A program made the translations under genes and the position numbers. Below are positions 8,150 to 18,710 of a stretch of 64,000 bases of DNA, piece by piece. The DNA comes from Biformimicrobium ophioploci (GTDB lineage: Bacteria > Pseudomonadota > Gammaproteobacteria > Pseudomonadales > Cellvibrionaceae): contig NZ_BSYJ01000003.1 of NCBI RefSeq assembly GCF_030270605.1, forward strand, positions 124,001 through 188,000, in the 5' to 3' direction. The stretch's first letter is position 1. Each line of letters starts with the position of its first letter. The notes under the pieces are model-generated. The model worked only from the letters and a program-made list of their open reading frames with translations, made no database searches and was not told the DNA's origin.

Positions 8150-9916
8150 CTAGATCGCGCGGGTGCTGTGCTCAAGCCACGCGCGGGTCTTGTCGCTCAC
8201 CAGCGGTGTCAGGGTGTCGCGCACCAGTGCGTGGTAGTTATTGAGCCATTCCGTCTCCTGCTCGGTGAGCAGGGATGGCTCTACCAGACTCAGGTCGATC
8301 GGTACCAGGGTCAGGTCCTCGAATTCCAGGAAGCCCTCGAAGCGCTCACTCTTTTTCACAAACACCAGGTTCTCGATACGGATGCCGTATTCGCCGGTGA
8401 GGTAGAAGCCCGGTTCGTTTGACAGGATCATGCCCTCGCGCAGGGCGACGCCGCTGGCGGCCTTGCCGATACGCTGCGGACCTTCGTGTACGCTGAGGAA
8501 GCTGCCCACGCCGTGGCCGGTGCCGTGCGCATAATCCAGGCCCGCATCCCACAATGATTTGCGCGCGAAAGCATCGATATGTTCGCCGTTGGTGCCTTCC
8601 GGGAAGCGCAGTGTGCCGAGCGCAATATGGCCCTTGAGCACGCGGGTGAAATGTTCCTTCGCGGAGGCTGGTACTTCGCCCATGGCCAGCGTGCGGGTCA
8701 CGTCGGTGGTGCCGTCCGGGTACTGGCCGCCGGAGTCGATCAGGTAGATACCCTTCGGCTCCATGGTGAGGCTGGATTCCTCGGAAACCCGGTAGTGGCA
8801 GTGGGCGCCGTTGGGGCCGTAGCCGGAAATGGAATCGAAGCTGTCATCGGAGAAACCGTCGGTGGCCTCGCGTTTGGCGCGCAGCAGGTGCACCGCCTGC
8901 ATTTCGCCGAACGTGTTGCCGTCGATGTGCTGCGGCAGGTCGGCCAGGAATTCACACACGGCCACGCCGTCGCGGATATGCGCAGTGCGGGCACCGTCCA
9001 GTTCGACCGGGTTCTTGCAGGCCTTGGTCAGTACCACCGGATCTGCGGCGCGTACCACGCTCATGCCCTGTGCCTCGATCTGCTGCAGGGACCACAGGTT
9101 GGACAGCAGCGGGTCGCACTGCACCGCTTTCACGCCGCGCTCTTTCGCGTGGGCGAACAGGGCCTGCTTGTCGTGCAGCAGGGTGACGCCTTCGCCCAGA
9201 TGATCGCGCAGGGCCGCATCGGCGGCGCTCTTATGCAGGTACAGCGCCGCACTGCCATCGGCATAGAGTATGCCCATGGACAGGGCCACCGGCAGGTGCG
9301 GAATATCATTGCCGCGGAAATTGAACAGCCACGCGCATACTTCCGGATTGGGCAGCAGCAGGGCCCCGGCCCTGTTTTCTGCAAGGCCCGCGCCGATACG
9401 CTGGCGCTTGCTGGTGGATTCCTCACCGGTGTACTGCAGCGGGTGCGGTACGGCCAGGCCACTCGGGGTGGCGGGGCGATCCTGCCAGATGGCATCGATG
9501 GGGTTGCTGTCCAGCGCCACCAGCTCGATGCCGCCCTTGGCACAGCTTTCGCGCAGCAGCTTGAGACCCGGTTCGGTGTGCAGTTTCGGGTCGTAGCCCA
9601 GCTTGTCGCCCTCGCCCAGAGTGGCGATGGCCCAGGCGGCGATATCCGCCGGGGTCAGGGACTGCTGGCTGATCTGCTGCTCGCCGATCTGGTCGGCGGC
9701 CTGCAGGGTGTAGCGGCCGTCCACGAACAGGGCGGCGGCCTTGCCCGTAACCATGGCGAGGCCAGCGGAGCCGGTAAAGTCCGTAAGCCAGGCCAGGCGC
9801 TCGTCGGCGGCCGGCACATATTCGTTCTGGTATTCGTCACAGCGCGGCACCAGGAAGCCCTGGACCTCTTGGGTGGCTAGCTGGTCGCGCAGTTGCTCGA
9901 GTCGGATCTGGCTCAT
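8150..9916 (-). CDS. Xaa-Pro aminopeptidase (M24B aminopeptidase P, long form)
   Basis: 588 residues from ATG 9916, preceded by GAGGATTCCC. An open frame continues upstream antisense to prfC but is not coding for this protein. The size matches the long, eukaryote-like aminopeptidase P with two creatinase-type N-terminal domains before the pita-bread catalytic domain; the classical E. coli PepP is about 440 residues. Metal ligands are visible in DSGGQYPDGTTDVTRT (two Asp), GTGHGVGSFLSVHEGP (His), SNEPGFY (Glu) and LEFEDLTLVP (Glu). It removes an N-terminal residue preceding proline, with two Mn or Zn ions, in the cytosol. It is divergent from prfC with about 150 bp between the start codons. 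Confidence 0.95.
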   Translation of the reverse strand: MSQIRLEQLRDQLATQEVQGFLVPRCDEYQNEYVPAADERLAWLTDFTGSAGLAMVTGKAAALFVDGRYTLQAADQIGEQQISQQSLTPADIAAWAIATLGEGDKLGYDPKLHTEPGLKLLRESCAKGGIELVALDSNPIDAIWQDRPATPSGLAVPHPLQYTGEESTSKRQRIGAGLAENRAGALLLPNPEVCAWLFNFRGNDIPHLPVALSMGILYADGSAALYLHKSAADAALRDHLGEGVTLLHDKQALFAHAKERGVKAVQCDPLLSNLWSLQQIEAQGMSVVRAADPVVLTKACKNPVELDGARTAHIRDGVAVCEFLADLPQHIDGNTFGEMQAVHLLRAKREATDGFSDDSFDSISGYGPNGAHCHYRVSEESSLTMEPKGIYLIDSGGQYPDGTTDVTRTLAMGEVPASAKEHFTRVLKGHIALGTLRFPEGTNGEHIDAFARKSLWDAGLDYAHGTGHGVGSFLSVHEGPQRIGKAASGVALREGMILSNEPGFYLTGEYGIRIENLVFVKKSERFEGFLEFEDLTLVPIDLSLVEPSLLTEQETEWLNNYHALVRDTLTPLVSDKTRAWLEHSTRAI

Positions 9917-10069
9917 GGGAATCCTCGAATGCGTGGTATTGCGGCGCAGTGTATCGCATCGCGCGCCGCATTTGGTACGGGCTCTGGGCGCACGGGCACA
10001 GGCCAATGCGGCCGTGTCCGTGTATAATCCGCAGCCAATTTTTTCCGCGAGTTTGCACAGACAGTAGCC

Positions 10070-11653
<1,584 letters not shown>

Positions 11654-11737
11654 CCGGTTGGTGACAGGCATAACAAAATAGTAATCTAGGGTATTGGCGC
11701 GGGAAGCGCCTTTCTGACCATCTTCAGGGGAGGGCTC

Positions 11738-12373
11738 ATGGCCACCATTCCTTCAAATATCCCGCCGGAAGTGCCGCGGATGAATAGTCGCCTGGCGGGC
11801 TGGATCGGGCTGGTTTTGACCAAGTTGTTGCGCTTCCGCTTCGAGGGCGAGTTCCCCAAGGAGAAAAAGGTCATGGTGGCGCTGGCACCGCACACCTCGC
11901 TGTGGGACTTTATCGTTTCCATGCCGTTGCTGATGGCGATGCGCCTGAAGATTCACTACCTGATGAAGAAGGAGGCGTTCTTCTTCCCGTTCAAGCGTCT
12001 GTTTATGGCGCTCGGCGGTATCCCTACCGACCGCAGCGCGCCGGGCGGACTGGCAAAACAGGTGGCCAACCTGTACCGCGACAACGAGCAGATGTGGATT
12101 GCGATCGCCCCGGAAGGCACCCGTCGCAAGGTGACCAAGTGGAAGAACGGTTTCCTGCGCATCGCCTATGCCGCAAAAGTGCCGATCGTGCTGATCGCCT
12201 GGGACTTCCCCAGCCGTCGCGCGGTGATCGATTCCACCTACTATCCTACCGGTGACCTTGAGGTCGATATGCGCGAGATCCAGCGCCGCTACGCCAAATA
12301 TCGGGGGCGCAACCCGGAAAAGCAGGGTTACCTGCCGGGCGTGGAGTCTGAAGAAGGCGCTAGCAGTAAATAG
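11738..12373 (+). CDS. PlsC-like 1-acylglycerol-3-phosphate acyltransferase family protein (first copy)
   Basis: 211 residues, with AGGGGAGGG just before the ATG. The acyltransferase block I HTSLWD (H-x4-D), the glycerophosphate-binding stretch around GGIPTDR and block III APEGTRRKV are all present. It lacks a strong multi-helix membrane region, so it is probably peripheral. This compact form, with HTSxWDF and a G-G-I-P motif, is common in gammaproteobacteria as a paralogue of PlsC, and its acyl acceptor is not established. A second, related gene follows 128 bp downstream, so the two look like an old tandem duplication. Confidence 0.85.
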   Translation: MATIPSNIPPEVPRMNSRLAGWIGLVLTKLLRFRFEGEFPKEKKVMVALAPHTSLWDFIVSMPLLMAMRLKIHYLMKKEAFFFPFKRLFMALGGIPTDRSAPGGLAKQVANLYRDNEQMWIAIAPEGTRRKVTKWKNGFLRIAYAAKVPIVLIAWDFPSRRAVIDSTYYPTGDLEVDMREIQRRYAKYRGRNPEKQGYLPGVESEEGASSK

Positions 12374-12500
12374 CAGCGGTCAATAAGCGCTGGAATATTG
12401 CCAATCCGTGCGCTATTTTGGCCGCGACGTTTCGGGTTCAGGGATCGACCCGGGCGATATGTATGAGAGAAGCAAGATTTAACGATGCCTGAGGTCTGTC

Positions 12501-13094
12501 ATGGGTAATGTAGTCCCGGTGATCCCGGAGAAATGGCCCAAAATGGGTAACGCTTTCACGCGCTGGATTGGTCGCACCATCCTGCGTATCTTCGGCTGGC
12601 GGGTCATTGGCACGCCGCCGGACCGCGCCAAGTTTGTCGCGGCCGGTGCGCCGCACACCTCGAACTGGGATTTCGTCTTCGGCATGTCCGCCCTGCTGGG
12701 CATGGGTGTGAAGATGAACTGGATGGGCAAGCACACCATCTTCAAGCGCCCGTTCCGCAAATTATTGATCCGTATGGGTGGCATTCCCGTCAACCGCAAA
12801 GCTGCCAAGGGTGTGGTGGACGAGGCCGTCTCCCAGATCCGCAACAGCGGCCGCAAGATCATTGCACTGGCACCGGAAGGTACCCGTTCACGGGTGGAAA
12901 ACTGGAAGGTGGGCTTCCTGCGGATTGCGCACAAGGCCCAGGTACCCATCCTGCCGATCGGCATTGATTACAAGACCCGCACCATCCGCCTGGGTGAACT
13001 CTTCTATACCAGCGGTGACTTTGAGGAAGATATGGCCAGGATGAAGGCCCACTTCCAGCAGTACACCGGCAAGTTCCCGGCGCTCGCGGGTTAA
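12501..13094 (+). CDS. PlsC-like acyltransferase family protein (second copy)
   Basis: 197 residues. It has the same architecture as its upstream neighbour: HTSNWDF block I, GGIPVNR, and LAPEGTRSRVENWK block III. The two share the same order and spacing of motifs but differ at many positions, so they have probably diverged in acceptor or acyl preference. It reads towards the convergent bd-oxidase operon, with only 18 bp between stop codons and no strong terminator visible there. The likely role is phospholipid or lipid-modification acylation at the inner membrane. Confidence 0.85.
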   Translation: MGNVVPVIPEKWPKMGNAFTRWIGRTILRIFGWRVIGTPPDRAKFVAAGAPHTSNWDFVFGMSALLGMGVKMNWMGKHTIFKRPFRKLLIRMGGIPVNRKAAKGVVDEAVSQIRNSGRKIIALAPEGTRSRVENWKVGFLRIAHKAQVPILPIGIDYKTRTIRLGELFYTSGDFEEDMARMKAHFQQYTGKFPALAG

Positions 13095-13112
13095 TGGCCG
13101 GTTAAAACCAGA

Positions 13113-14126
13113 TTAGTGGTATCTCAGCTCGGTGGTCTTGCCGCGAAACACGTAATAGGAAAATGCCGTGTAGGCAAGAATCACCGGCACTACCAGCACC
13201 GCTCCCACCAGAATAAAGCGCAGTGACTCAGGCGCACTGGCTGCCTCCCAGATGTCCATCCGCCCCGGTACGATCTCCGGAAAAAAGCTGAATGCCAGCC
13301 CGGTAAAGCACAGGGCAAAGATCAGCGCGGTTACGAAAAAGGGCCGCGCCACGTGTCGGCTGTCGCCATGGAGCTGGCGCCTCAGGGTCATGTCGTTCCA
13401 GATAAATGCGGCAAAACACAGTGCCGGAATCAGCAGTACAAACATCACCAGCGGATATTCAAACCAGCGCGCAAATACCCCCGGGTTCACCAGCGGGTTG
13501 ATCACTGAAACCGCCACCACCCCGGCAAAGCAGATTCGGCCACAACGGCGCGCCCAGTGCAGTGCGCGCTGGCGCAGCGCGCCTTCGGTCTTGAGTGCCA
13601 GCCAGGTGGCGCCAATGTAGCTGTAGGCAGCGGTGACACCCAGGGCGGACACCGCCGCGAACAGCATCGCCTGCCAACCCGTATCAAATCCCATGACATA
13701 CTGGCCCAGCATAAAGCCCTGACTCAGGCTGGTGAGCAGTGAGCCGGCCTTGAAAGTGCGGTCCCAGGCGAGCTTCTGGCTGACCGCAGCCTTGGCCCGG
13801 AAATCAAAGGCAACGCCGCGCAGAATGAGTCCGATCAGCATAATCGCGATCGGAATATAGAGGTGATACATGACCACGCTGTGGGCGTGAGGGAAAGCGA
13901 TCAGCAGCAGGCCGATGGCCAGTACCAGCCAGGTTTCATTGGCGTCCCAGAACGGGCCGATGGACGCAATCATGGTATCGCGCTGGCTTTCCGAGCTGGT
14001 TTCCCCGGCATCGAATGGCAGCAGAATGCCCACACCCAGGTCGAAGCCGTCGAGAACGGCATAGATCAGCACGGCAAGGCCCATCAGCGCGATAAAAATC
14101 ACCGGCAGCCAGTGGTCGTCCATCAT
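13113..14126 (-). CDS. cioB: Cytochrome bd-type quinol oxidase subunit II
   Basis: A 337-residue polytopic CydB/CioB subunit. The N-terminus ALMGLAVLIYAVLDGFDLGVG and the segment FWDANETWLVLAIG are hallmark sequences. It supports the haem-bearing subunit I in quinol oxidation and oxygen reduction. Its ATG overlaps the stop of subunit I in an ATGA arrangement (14123-14126), so translation is coupled. No CydX-like small ORF was recognised after the stop. The name cioB follows the short-Q-loop partner; cydB is equally defensible. Confidence 0.93.
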   Translation of the reverse strand: MMDDHWLPVIFIALMGLAVLIYAVLDGFDLGVGILLPFDAGETSSESQRDTMIASIGPFWDANETWLVLAIGLLLIAFPHAHSVVMYHLYIPIAIMLIGLILRGVAFDFRAKAAVSQKLAWDRTFKAGSLLTSLSQGFMLGQYVMGFDTGWQAMLFAAVSALGVTAAYSYIGATWLALKTEGALRQRALHWARRCGRICFAGVVAVSVINPLVNPGVFARWFEYPLVMFVLLIPALCFAAFIWNDMTLRRQLHGDSRHVARPFFVTALIFALCFTGLAFSFFPEIVPGRMDIWEAASAPESLRFILVGAVLVVPVILAYTAFSYYVFRGKTTELRYH

Positions 14127-15502
14127 GTGCTGCTCCCCCGGGCTGTCTTGTCCACGTTGGGCAAGCTGCCTTCGAGTGTTGGTGGCTCCGTTTCGAACTC
14201 TTCCACTTCTACGGATTTTTTCGCCATGACGCGCAGTGTCTGGATATAGGCGAGCAACAGCACCACATAAACCAGCAGGTACAGTGACAGCGACAGGGCG
14301 ACGTTACCGGGGGCGAGGTCGGTGACGGCCTCGTCGCGGGTCAGCAGGCCGTGCACCAGCCACGGTTGTCGGCCGATCTCCGCAACATACCAGCCGGACA
14401 GGGTGGCCACCCAGCCGATAAAAGTACAGGCGACCAGCACGCGCAGGAATCCCGTGGATAGCGGTTGCTTACGCCAGGTGCGGTAACTGGCTATCCAGGC
14501 AACGGCGATCATCAGAAGGCCGCAGGCCACCATCACGCGGAAGCTCCAGAATACCGGCCCCACCGGCGCGTGTTCACCCTTGAATTCATTGAGGCCCTTC
14601 ACCTCACCATCGGGGTCGTGGGTCAGGATCAGGCTCGCGAGCCTCGGGATGCCAATCTCAAAGTGGTTGGTCCTGTTCTCGGAGTCCGGAATGGCGAACA
14701 GCAGCAGCGGCACGCCTTTCTGTGTTTCCCAGACTCCCTCAATGGCAGCGATCTTGGCGGGCTGGTACTTGACCGTGTCCAGGCCGTGCAGGTCGCCGAC
14801 CAGCACCTGCAGCGGCGCCAGCACTGCGGCCACCAGCATGGCGGTTTTCAGGGCCAGCCTTGGCGCACGCTTGCTGTCGCCGTGGAGCATACGGTAGGCA
14901 GAGATGCCGGCTATAAAGAAGGCCGCGGTAAGCCCGGACGCCAGCAACACGTGAATCAGCCGGTAGGTGAAGGAGGGGTTGAAGATGATTTCCATCCAGC
15001 TCACCGGAAAGGCGATGCCGTCCCGCAGTTCGTGGCCCGCGGGGGTTTGCATCCAGGAATTCAGCGCAATAATCCAGAAAGTCGAAAGCGAGGTACCGAT
15101 TGCCACCAGCAGGGTCGATAGGGTGTGCACTTTCTGCGGGACCCGGTTGATCCCAAACAGCATGATGCCGAGGAAGGTTGCCTCGAGGAAAAACGCGGTC
15201 AAAACCTCGTAGCCGAGCAGCGGGCCGGCAATGTTGCCTACCTTCTCCATATAACCGGGCCAGTTGGTGCCGAACTGGAAGGACATGGTGATGCCGCTCA
15301 CCACACCCAGTGCGAAAGTGAGGGCGAATACCTTTACCCAGAAACGATAGGCGCGCATCCACACCGGGTTTCCGCTCAGGTCAAAGCGCAGTTTGAAATA
15401 AAACAGGAACCAGCCCAGTGCGATAGTGATTGCCGGGAACAGGATATGGAAACTGATATTCGCCGCGAACTGGATTCTCGAAAGCAGTAGTGTATCCAGC
15501 AC
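14123..15502 (-). CDS. cioA: Cytochrome bd-type quinol oxidase subunit I (short Q-loop, CIO-like)
   Basis: 459 residues with about nine helices. The N-terminal ISFHILFPAITIALGW carries the haem-ligand histidine, GVVSGITMSFQFGTNWPGY is strongly conserved, and the quinol-loop region GDLHGLDTVKYQPAKIAA is easily recognised. E. coli CydA is about 520 residues with a long Q-loop; the shorter length here places it in the short-loop class, which includes the cyanide-insensitive oxidases. This is inferred from length and not from inhibitor data. It catalyses quinol oxidation with oxygen reduction to water without proton pumping. It is divergent from the MATE gene, with 181 bp between starts. Confidence 0.93.
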   Translation of the reverse strand: MLDTLLLSRIQFAANISFHILFPAITIALGWFLFYFKLRFDLSGNPVWMRAYRFWVKVFALTFALGVVSGITMSFQFGTNWPGYMEKVGNIAGPLLGYEVLTAFFLEATFLGIMLFGINRVPQKVHTLSTLLVAIGTSLSTFWIIALNSWMQTPAGHELRDGIAFPVSWMEIIFNPSFTYRLIHVLLASGLTAAFFIAGISAYRMLHGDSKRAPRLALKTAMLVAAVLAPLQVLVGDLHGLDTVKYQPAKIAAIEGVWETQKGVPLLLFAIPDSENRTNHFEIGIPRLASLILTHDPDGEVKGLNEFKGEHAPVGPVFWSFRVMVACGLLMIAVAWIASYRTWRKQPLSTGFLRVLVACTFIGWVATLSGWYVAEIGRQPWLVHGLLTRDEAVTDLAPGNVALSLSLYLLVYVVLLLAYIQTLRVMAKKSVEVEEFETEPPTLEGSLPNVDKTARGSST

Positions 15503-15683
15503 GATAAATTATCCGGGGCGTGTCATTGTGCGTTGATAAAGTAGGGCAAGGCTCTGAACAGTGTTGTTTCCGGCTGCGACAGTGTCCAATCAATTGGATG
15601 AAATTGGGGGCGTATTTGCGTGTAAAGCGGCATAATGTGTTCCTTTAATCCTTCGAAAACCCTCAGAGAGTAGTGGCGGTAAT

Positions 15684-17060
15684 ATGTCACCGGAACAGCA
15701 GGAAACGGCACAGCAGCCAAGCGCAAGTGATATGGCATTGCGCGATGAGCCTGTAGGGCGGCTGTTCTGGCGCTACGCGTTGCCAACTGTGTCGGCGATG
15801 CTGGTTACCGGTATCTATGGCGCCATCGACGGTATTTTTGTCGGCCAGGTAATCGGTGCCGATGGTATGGCCGGTGTCATGCTCGGCTACGCCATCGGCG
15901 GCATTGTGTACGCAATCGGTGCCGGAATCGGCATGGGTGCCGCGGCACTGGTTGCCATCGCTCTCGGGCGCGGCGATGTGGCCAGTGCGCGTCGTCTGGT
16001 GGGTGCCAGTCTGACGATGTGCATTCTGGCGGCGGTATTGCTGATATTCCCCGGCCTGTCACTGGCGAATTCGCTGCTGTACTGGCTGGGTGCATCGGAG
16101 CGCGCCACGCAGCTGGCGGCAGATTACCTGCTCTGGTATTTCCTGCTCGGATTTTTCCCGATCATCGCCATGGCGTTTTCGGCATTGATGCGGAACGACG
16201 GGCACCCCAGGCAGGTAACGCTCTATATGGTGATCGGCGGCTTGCTCAACATCCTGCTTGATTACCTGTTGATTGTGGTGGTGCCGCTGGAGCTGCACGG
16301 TGCCTCCATCGCCACCATGTTGTCGCAGCTGGTAACCGGTGGCCTGTGCCTGCTGCATTTCTTCGGCCGCAATACCCGACTGCGGATAAGCTGGGATACG
16401 TTGCGCCTGCGCTGGAAGGATTGCCGGGATATCATGCGTACGGGTTTATCCAGCTTCCTGATGTACCTGTACCTTTCCGTGGTGCTCACCATGCACAACA
16501 AGGCCCTGTTGTGGGTCGGGCAAACCATTCACGTCGCTGCCTACGGTATCCTCAGCTACATCGAGTCGTTTTTTTACCTGGTGTTCGAGGGCGTCGCGCT
16601 CGCGATACAGCCGATCACCAGCTTCAATTTCGGCGCCGGCAAGTGGGAGCGGGTCAAGCAGGCGCGCAATTACGCCTTCCTGGCTGCGTTTGTACCGGGG
16701 GTGATTGGCCTGGTGCTGTTATTCATCTGGCCGGATATCGCAATCCGCGCATTTATTGCGGACGACCCGGAGGTAATCCGCTACACCCGTGATGCCACCT
16801 ATCTGTATTTCTGGGTGCTGCCGGCGCAGGGTTTGCTGCTGGTCGGTGCCATCTATTTCCAGTCCATCAAGATGGCCAACGAAGCTGCCATGCTGGTGGG
16901 CGGCAAGCTTGTGCTGGTTGGTATTGCCCTTGTGATACTGGCGAAGTACTTCGGTGTTGACGGGGTCTGGGTGACCTTGCCACTGGTCAGTTGGTGCCTG
17001 GTGGTATGGATGTGGGTCATCATGCGCAGGGCGGATGCCCGGCGTGAGGGGGCAGTATGA
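15684..17060 (+). CDS. MATE-family multidrug/toxin efflux transporter
   Basis: 458 residues in two halves of six helices. The N-terminal half has LFWRYALPTVSAMLVTGIYG and the typical IDGIFVG of the MATE fold. The two halves are joined by a cytoplasmic loop near residue 235. The MATE family exports cationic drugs or metabolites in exchange for sodium ions or protons; the substrate cannot be predicted. The last codons overlap the start of the next gene in an ATGA junction (17057-17060), the first of a chain of coupled genes running to about 21.3 kb. Codon use is like that of its neighbours. Confidence 0.9.
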   Translation: MSPEQQETAQQPSASDMALRDEPVGRLFWRYALPTVSAMLVTGIYGAIDGIFVGQVIGADGMAGVMLGYAIGGIVYAIGAGIGMGAAALVAIALGRGDVASARRLVGASLTMCILAAVLLIFPGLSLANSLLYWLGASERATQLAADYLLWYFLLGFFPIIAMAFSALMRNDGHPRQVTLYMVIGGLLNILLDYLLIVVVPLELHGASIATMLSQLVTGGLCLLHFFGRNTRLRISWDTLRLRWKDCRDIMRTGLSSFLMYLYLSVVLTMHNKALLWVGQTIHVAAYGILSYIESFFYLVFEGVALAIQPITSFNFGAGKWERVKQARNYAFLAAFVPGVIGLVLLFIWPDIAIRAFIADDPEVIRYTRDATYLYFWVLPAQGLLLVGAIYFQSIKMANEAAMLVGGKLVLVGIALVILAKYFGVDGVWVTLPLVSWCLVVWMWVIMRRADARREGAV

Positions 17061-17605
17061 CGGACGGGGAGGCGGTGGTTACCCGCACGCCAAGGCTGCG
17101 CCTGCGTCGCCTCCGCTACGGCGATGCGGCGTTTATTGTGGCTGTGCTCAATACTCCGGGGTTTTTGCGTTTTGTCGGGGATCGCAAGATCCGGACAGAG
17201 GCGGATGCCCGCTGCTATCTCGACGAGGGCCCCCTGAAAATGTACCGCGAGCGGGGCTTCGGACTGTGGCTGGTGGAACGCAGCTCGGATGGGGTGGCAC
17301 TCGGCCTGTGCGGCCTGATCAAGCGCGATTCCCTCGAGGATGTGGATATTGGTTATGGCTTCCTGCCCGAGCATGAGGGGCAGGGCTATGCCCTCGAGGC
17401 GGCCCGGACGGTGGTTGCACATGCAGAGGCTGTCGTGGGGCTCGATCGCCTGGTGGCGATTTGTGACCCGCAAAATGCGGCCTCCATCCGTCTGCTGGAA
17501 AAGCTGGGCATGGAAATCGAGGGGCAGATCAGCGCGGAGGAGGATGGCAAGGCGCTGCACCTGTTCAGTATCGATCTGGCATCGCCGGGAGCAAACATTG
17601 CCTGA
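17057..17605 (+). CDS. GNAT-family N-acetyltransferase (RimJ/RimL-like)
   Basis: 182 residues. The sequence opens TRTPRLRLRRLRYGDAAF, the usual first strand and helix of RimJ/RimL-type acetyltransferases. The acetyl-CoA-binding segment is around LPEHEGQGYALEAA, and the C-terminal motif NAASIRLLEKLGM is conserved in the subgroup. It transfers acetyl groups to an amine, such as a protein N-terminus or small molecule, in the cytosol. Its translation is coupled to the MATE gene upstream and to the TSUP gene downstream, so the position gives no clear functional clue. Confidence 0.9.
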   Translation: MTDGEAVVTRTPRLRLRRLRYGDAAFIVAVLNTPGFLRFVGDRKIRTEADARCYLDEGPLKMYRERGFGLWLVERSSDGVALGLCGLIKRDSLEDVDIGYGFLPEHEGQGYALEAARTVVAHAEAVVGLDRLVAICDPQNAASIRLLEKLGMEIEGQISAEEDGKALHLFSIDLASPGANIA

Positions 17606-18365
17606 GCTGGAACTGGGAATTCAGCTGCTGCTGGTGGCGGCGGGGTTTATTGCGGGCTTTGTCAGCTCAATCGCTGGTGCCGGTGGCATGATCGCCCTCC
17701 CGGCGCTGCTCTGGGCCGGGGTGCCGCCACTGGAGGCGCTGGGAACCAACAAGTTCCAGAGTGTGTTCGGTACCCTGTCTTCCACCATCAATTTTTTCAG
17801 TAAGGGCCACCTGCAGTTGCGCTGGTTACTGCCCGGTATCTGTGCAGCGATCCTCGGTTCCGTAGTGGGGGTGTGGCTGGTGCAGCGACTCGATGCGGAT
17901 TTTCTGTCGTGGCTGCTGCCGGTCTTGCTGATCGTTATCTCCCTGTATTTCCTGATGTCGCCGCGAGTCAGTGACCTCGACAGTCGTGCGCGTATGGGCA
18001 GGTTGCCGTTCAACCTGCTAGTGGGTGGCGGCCTTGGTTTTTACGGTGGTTTCTTCGGGCCCGGTATGGGTTCCTTCTTTGCGCTGGCATTCGTGGCGCT
18101 GCTGGGGTTCAACATGCGCGCCGCAACGGCGCACACCAAGCCGCTGGTACTCGCCACCAATACCACGGCCATGCTGATCTTTGTCGCAGGCGGGCATATT
18201 GTCTGGAGCCTGGCGCTGGGAATGTCGGTGGCGCAGGCGCTGGGCGCCCGGCTGGGTTCCAATATGGTGATTACCCGTGGCGCGGCGCTGGTGAAACCGG
18301 TGCTGGTGGGCGCGAGCCTGTTGATCGCCATTCGCCTGTTGCTGGAGCAGGGGGGATTGTTGTGA
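17598..18365 (+). CDS. TSUP (TauE/SafE) family sulfite/anion exporter-like protein
   Basis: 255 residues and about eight helices, assigned to the TauE/SafE family from the repeated pattern VSSIAGAGGMIALPALL near the N-terminus and YGGFFGPGMGSFF in the second half. The frame is open far upstream inside the GNAT gene. I take TTG 17598, which has GGGAG 7 nt before it and overlaps the GNAT stop, because the first ATG would delete part of helix 1. Relatives carry sulfite, sulfonates or organic anions; the substrate is unknown. The stop overlaps the GTG of the next gene (GTGA). Confidence 0.88.
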   Translation: MPELELGIQLLLVAAGFIAGFVSSIAGAGGMIALPALLWAGVPPLEALGTNKFQSVFGTLSSTINFFSKGHLQLRWLLPGICAAILGSVVGVWLVQRLDADFLSWLLPVLLIVISLYFLMSPRVSDLDSRARMGRLPFNLLVGGGLGFYGGFFGPGMGSFFALAFVALLGFNMRAATAHTKPLVLATNTTAMLIFVAGGHIVWSLALGMSVAQALGARLGSNMVITRGAALVKPVLVGASLLIAIRLLLEQGGLL

Positions 18366-18691
18366 ACCTGCTGGTAACCATACTGCTGTCGATTGTGATG
18401 TTTGTTGTTGTGATCTGGGGGCTGGCCAACATGAAAACGCCGCGTTACCGTATGACGCGGCAGCTGTTTGTGTCGTTGCTGGAAAAGGTCATCACCGGCC
18501 AGGGGAGTGACAACGACTGGGACCTGCTGAGCGGCTATGTGATCTATCACGATGAACAACTGGAGCAGGCGCGTCGCCGCTGCCTGCAAATTGAACAAGA
18601 CCATTACACTGGCAAGCCGCCCTATCTGTTTACCGAGGACGGAATTGCCGAATTGAAGGCAGTGCGCGAGATGCTGCTCGAACAAGAGTAA
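18362..18691 (+). CDS. Small single-pass membrane protein of unknown function
   Basis: 109 residues from GTG 18362, overlapping the TSUP stop codon. One N-terminal helix (LLVTILLSIVMFVVVIWGL) is followed by a soluble, mainly helical domain. That domain has an acidic tract (GSDNDWDLLSGY) and an amphipathic region rich in Q, E and R that ends in MLLEQE. I do not recognise a named family. The coupling suggests expression together with the exporter, possibly as an accessory subunit, but nothing in the sequence proves this. The next gene starts 19 bp further on. Confidence 0.75.
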   Translation: MNLLVTILLSIVMFVVVIWGLANMKTPRYRMTRQLFVSLLEKVITGQGSDNDWDLLSGYVIYHDEQLEQARRRCLQIEQDHYTGKPPYLFTEDGIAELKAVREMLLEQE

Positions 18692-18710
18692 CAATCCAGG
18701 GGGAATTGCC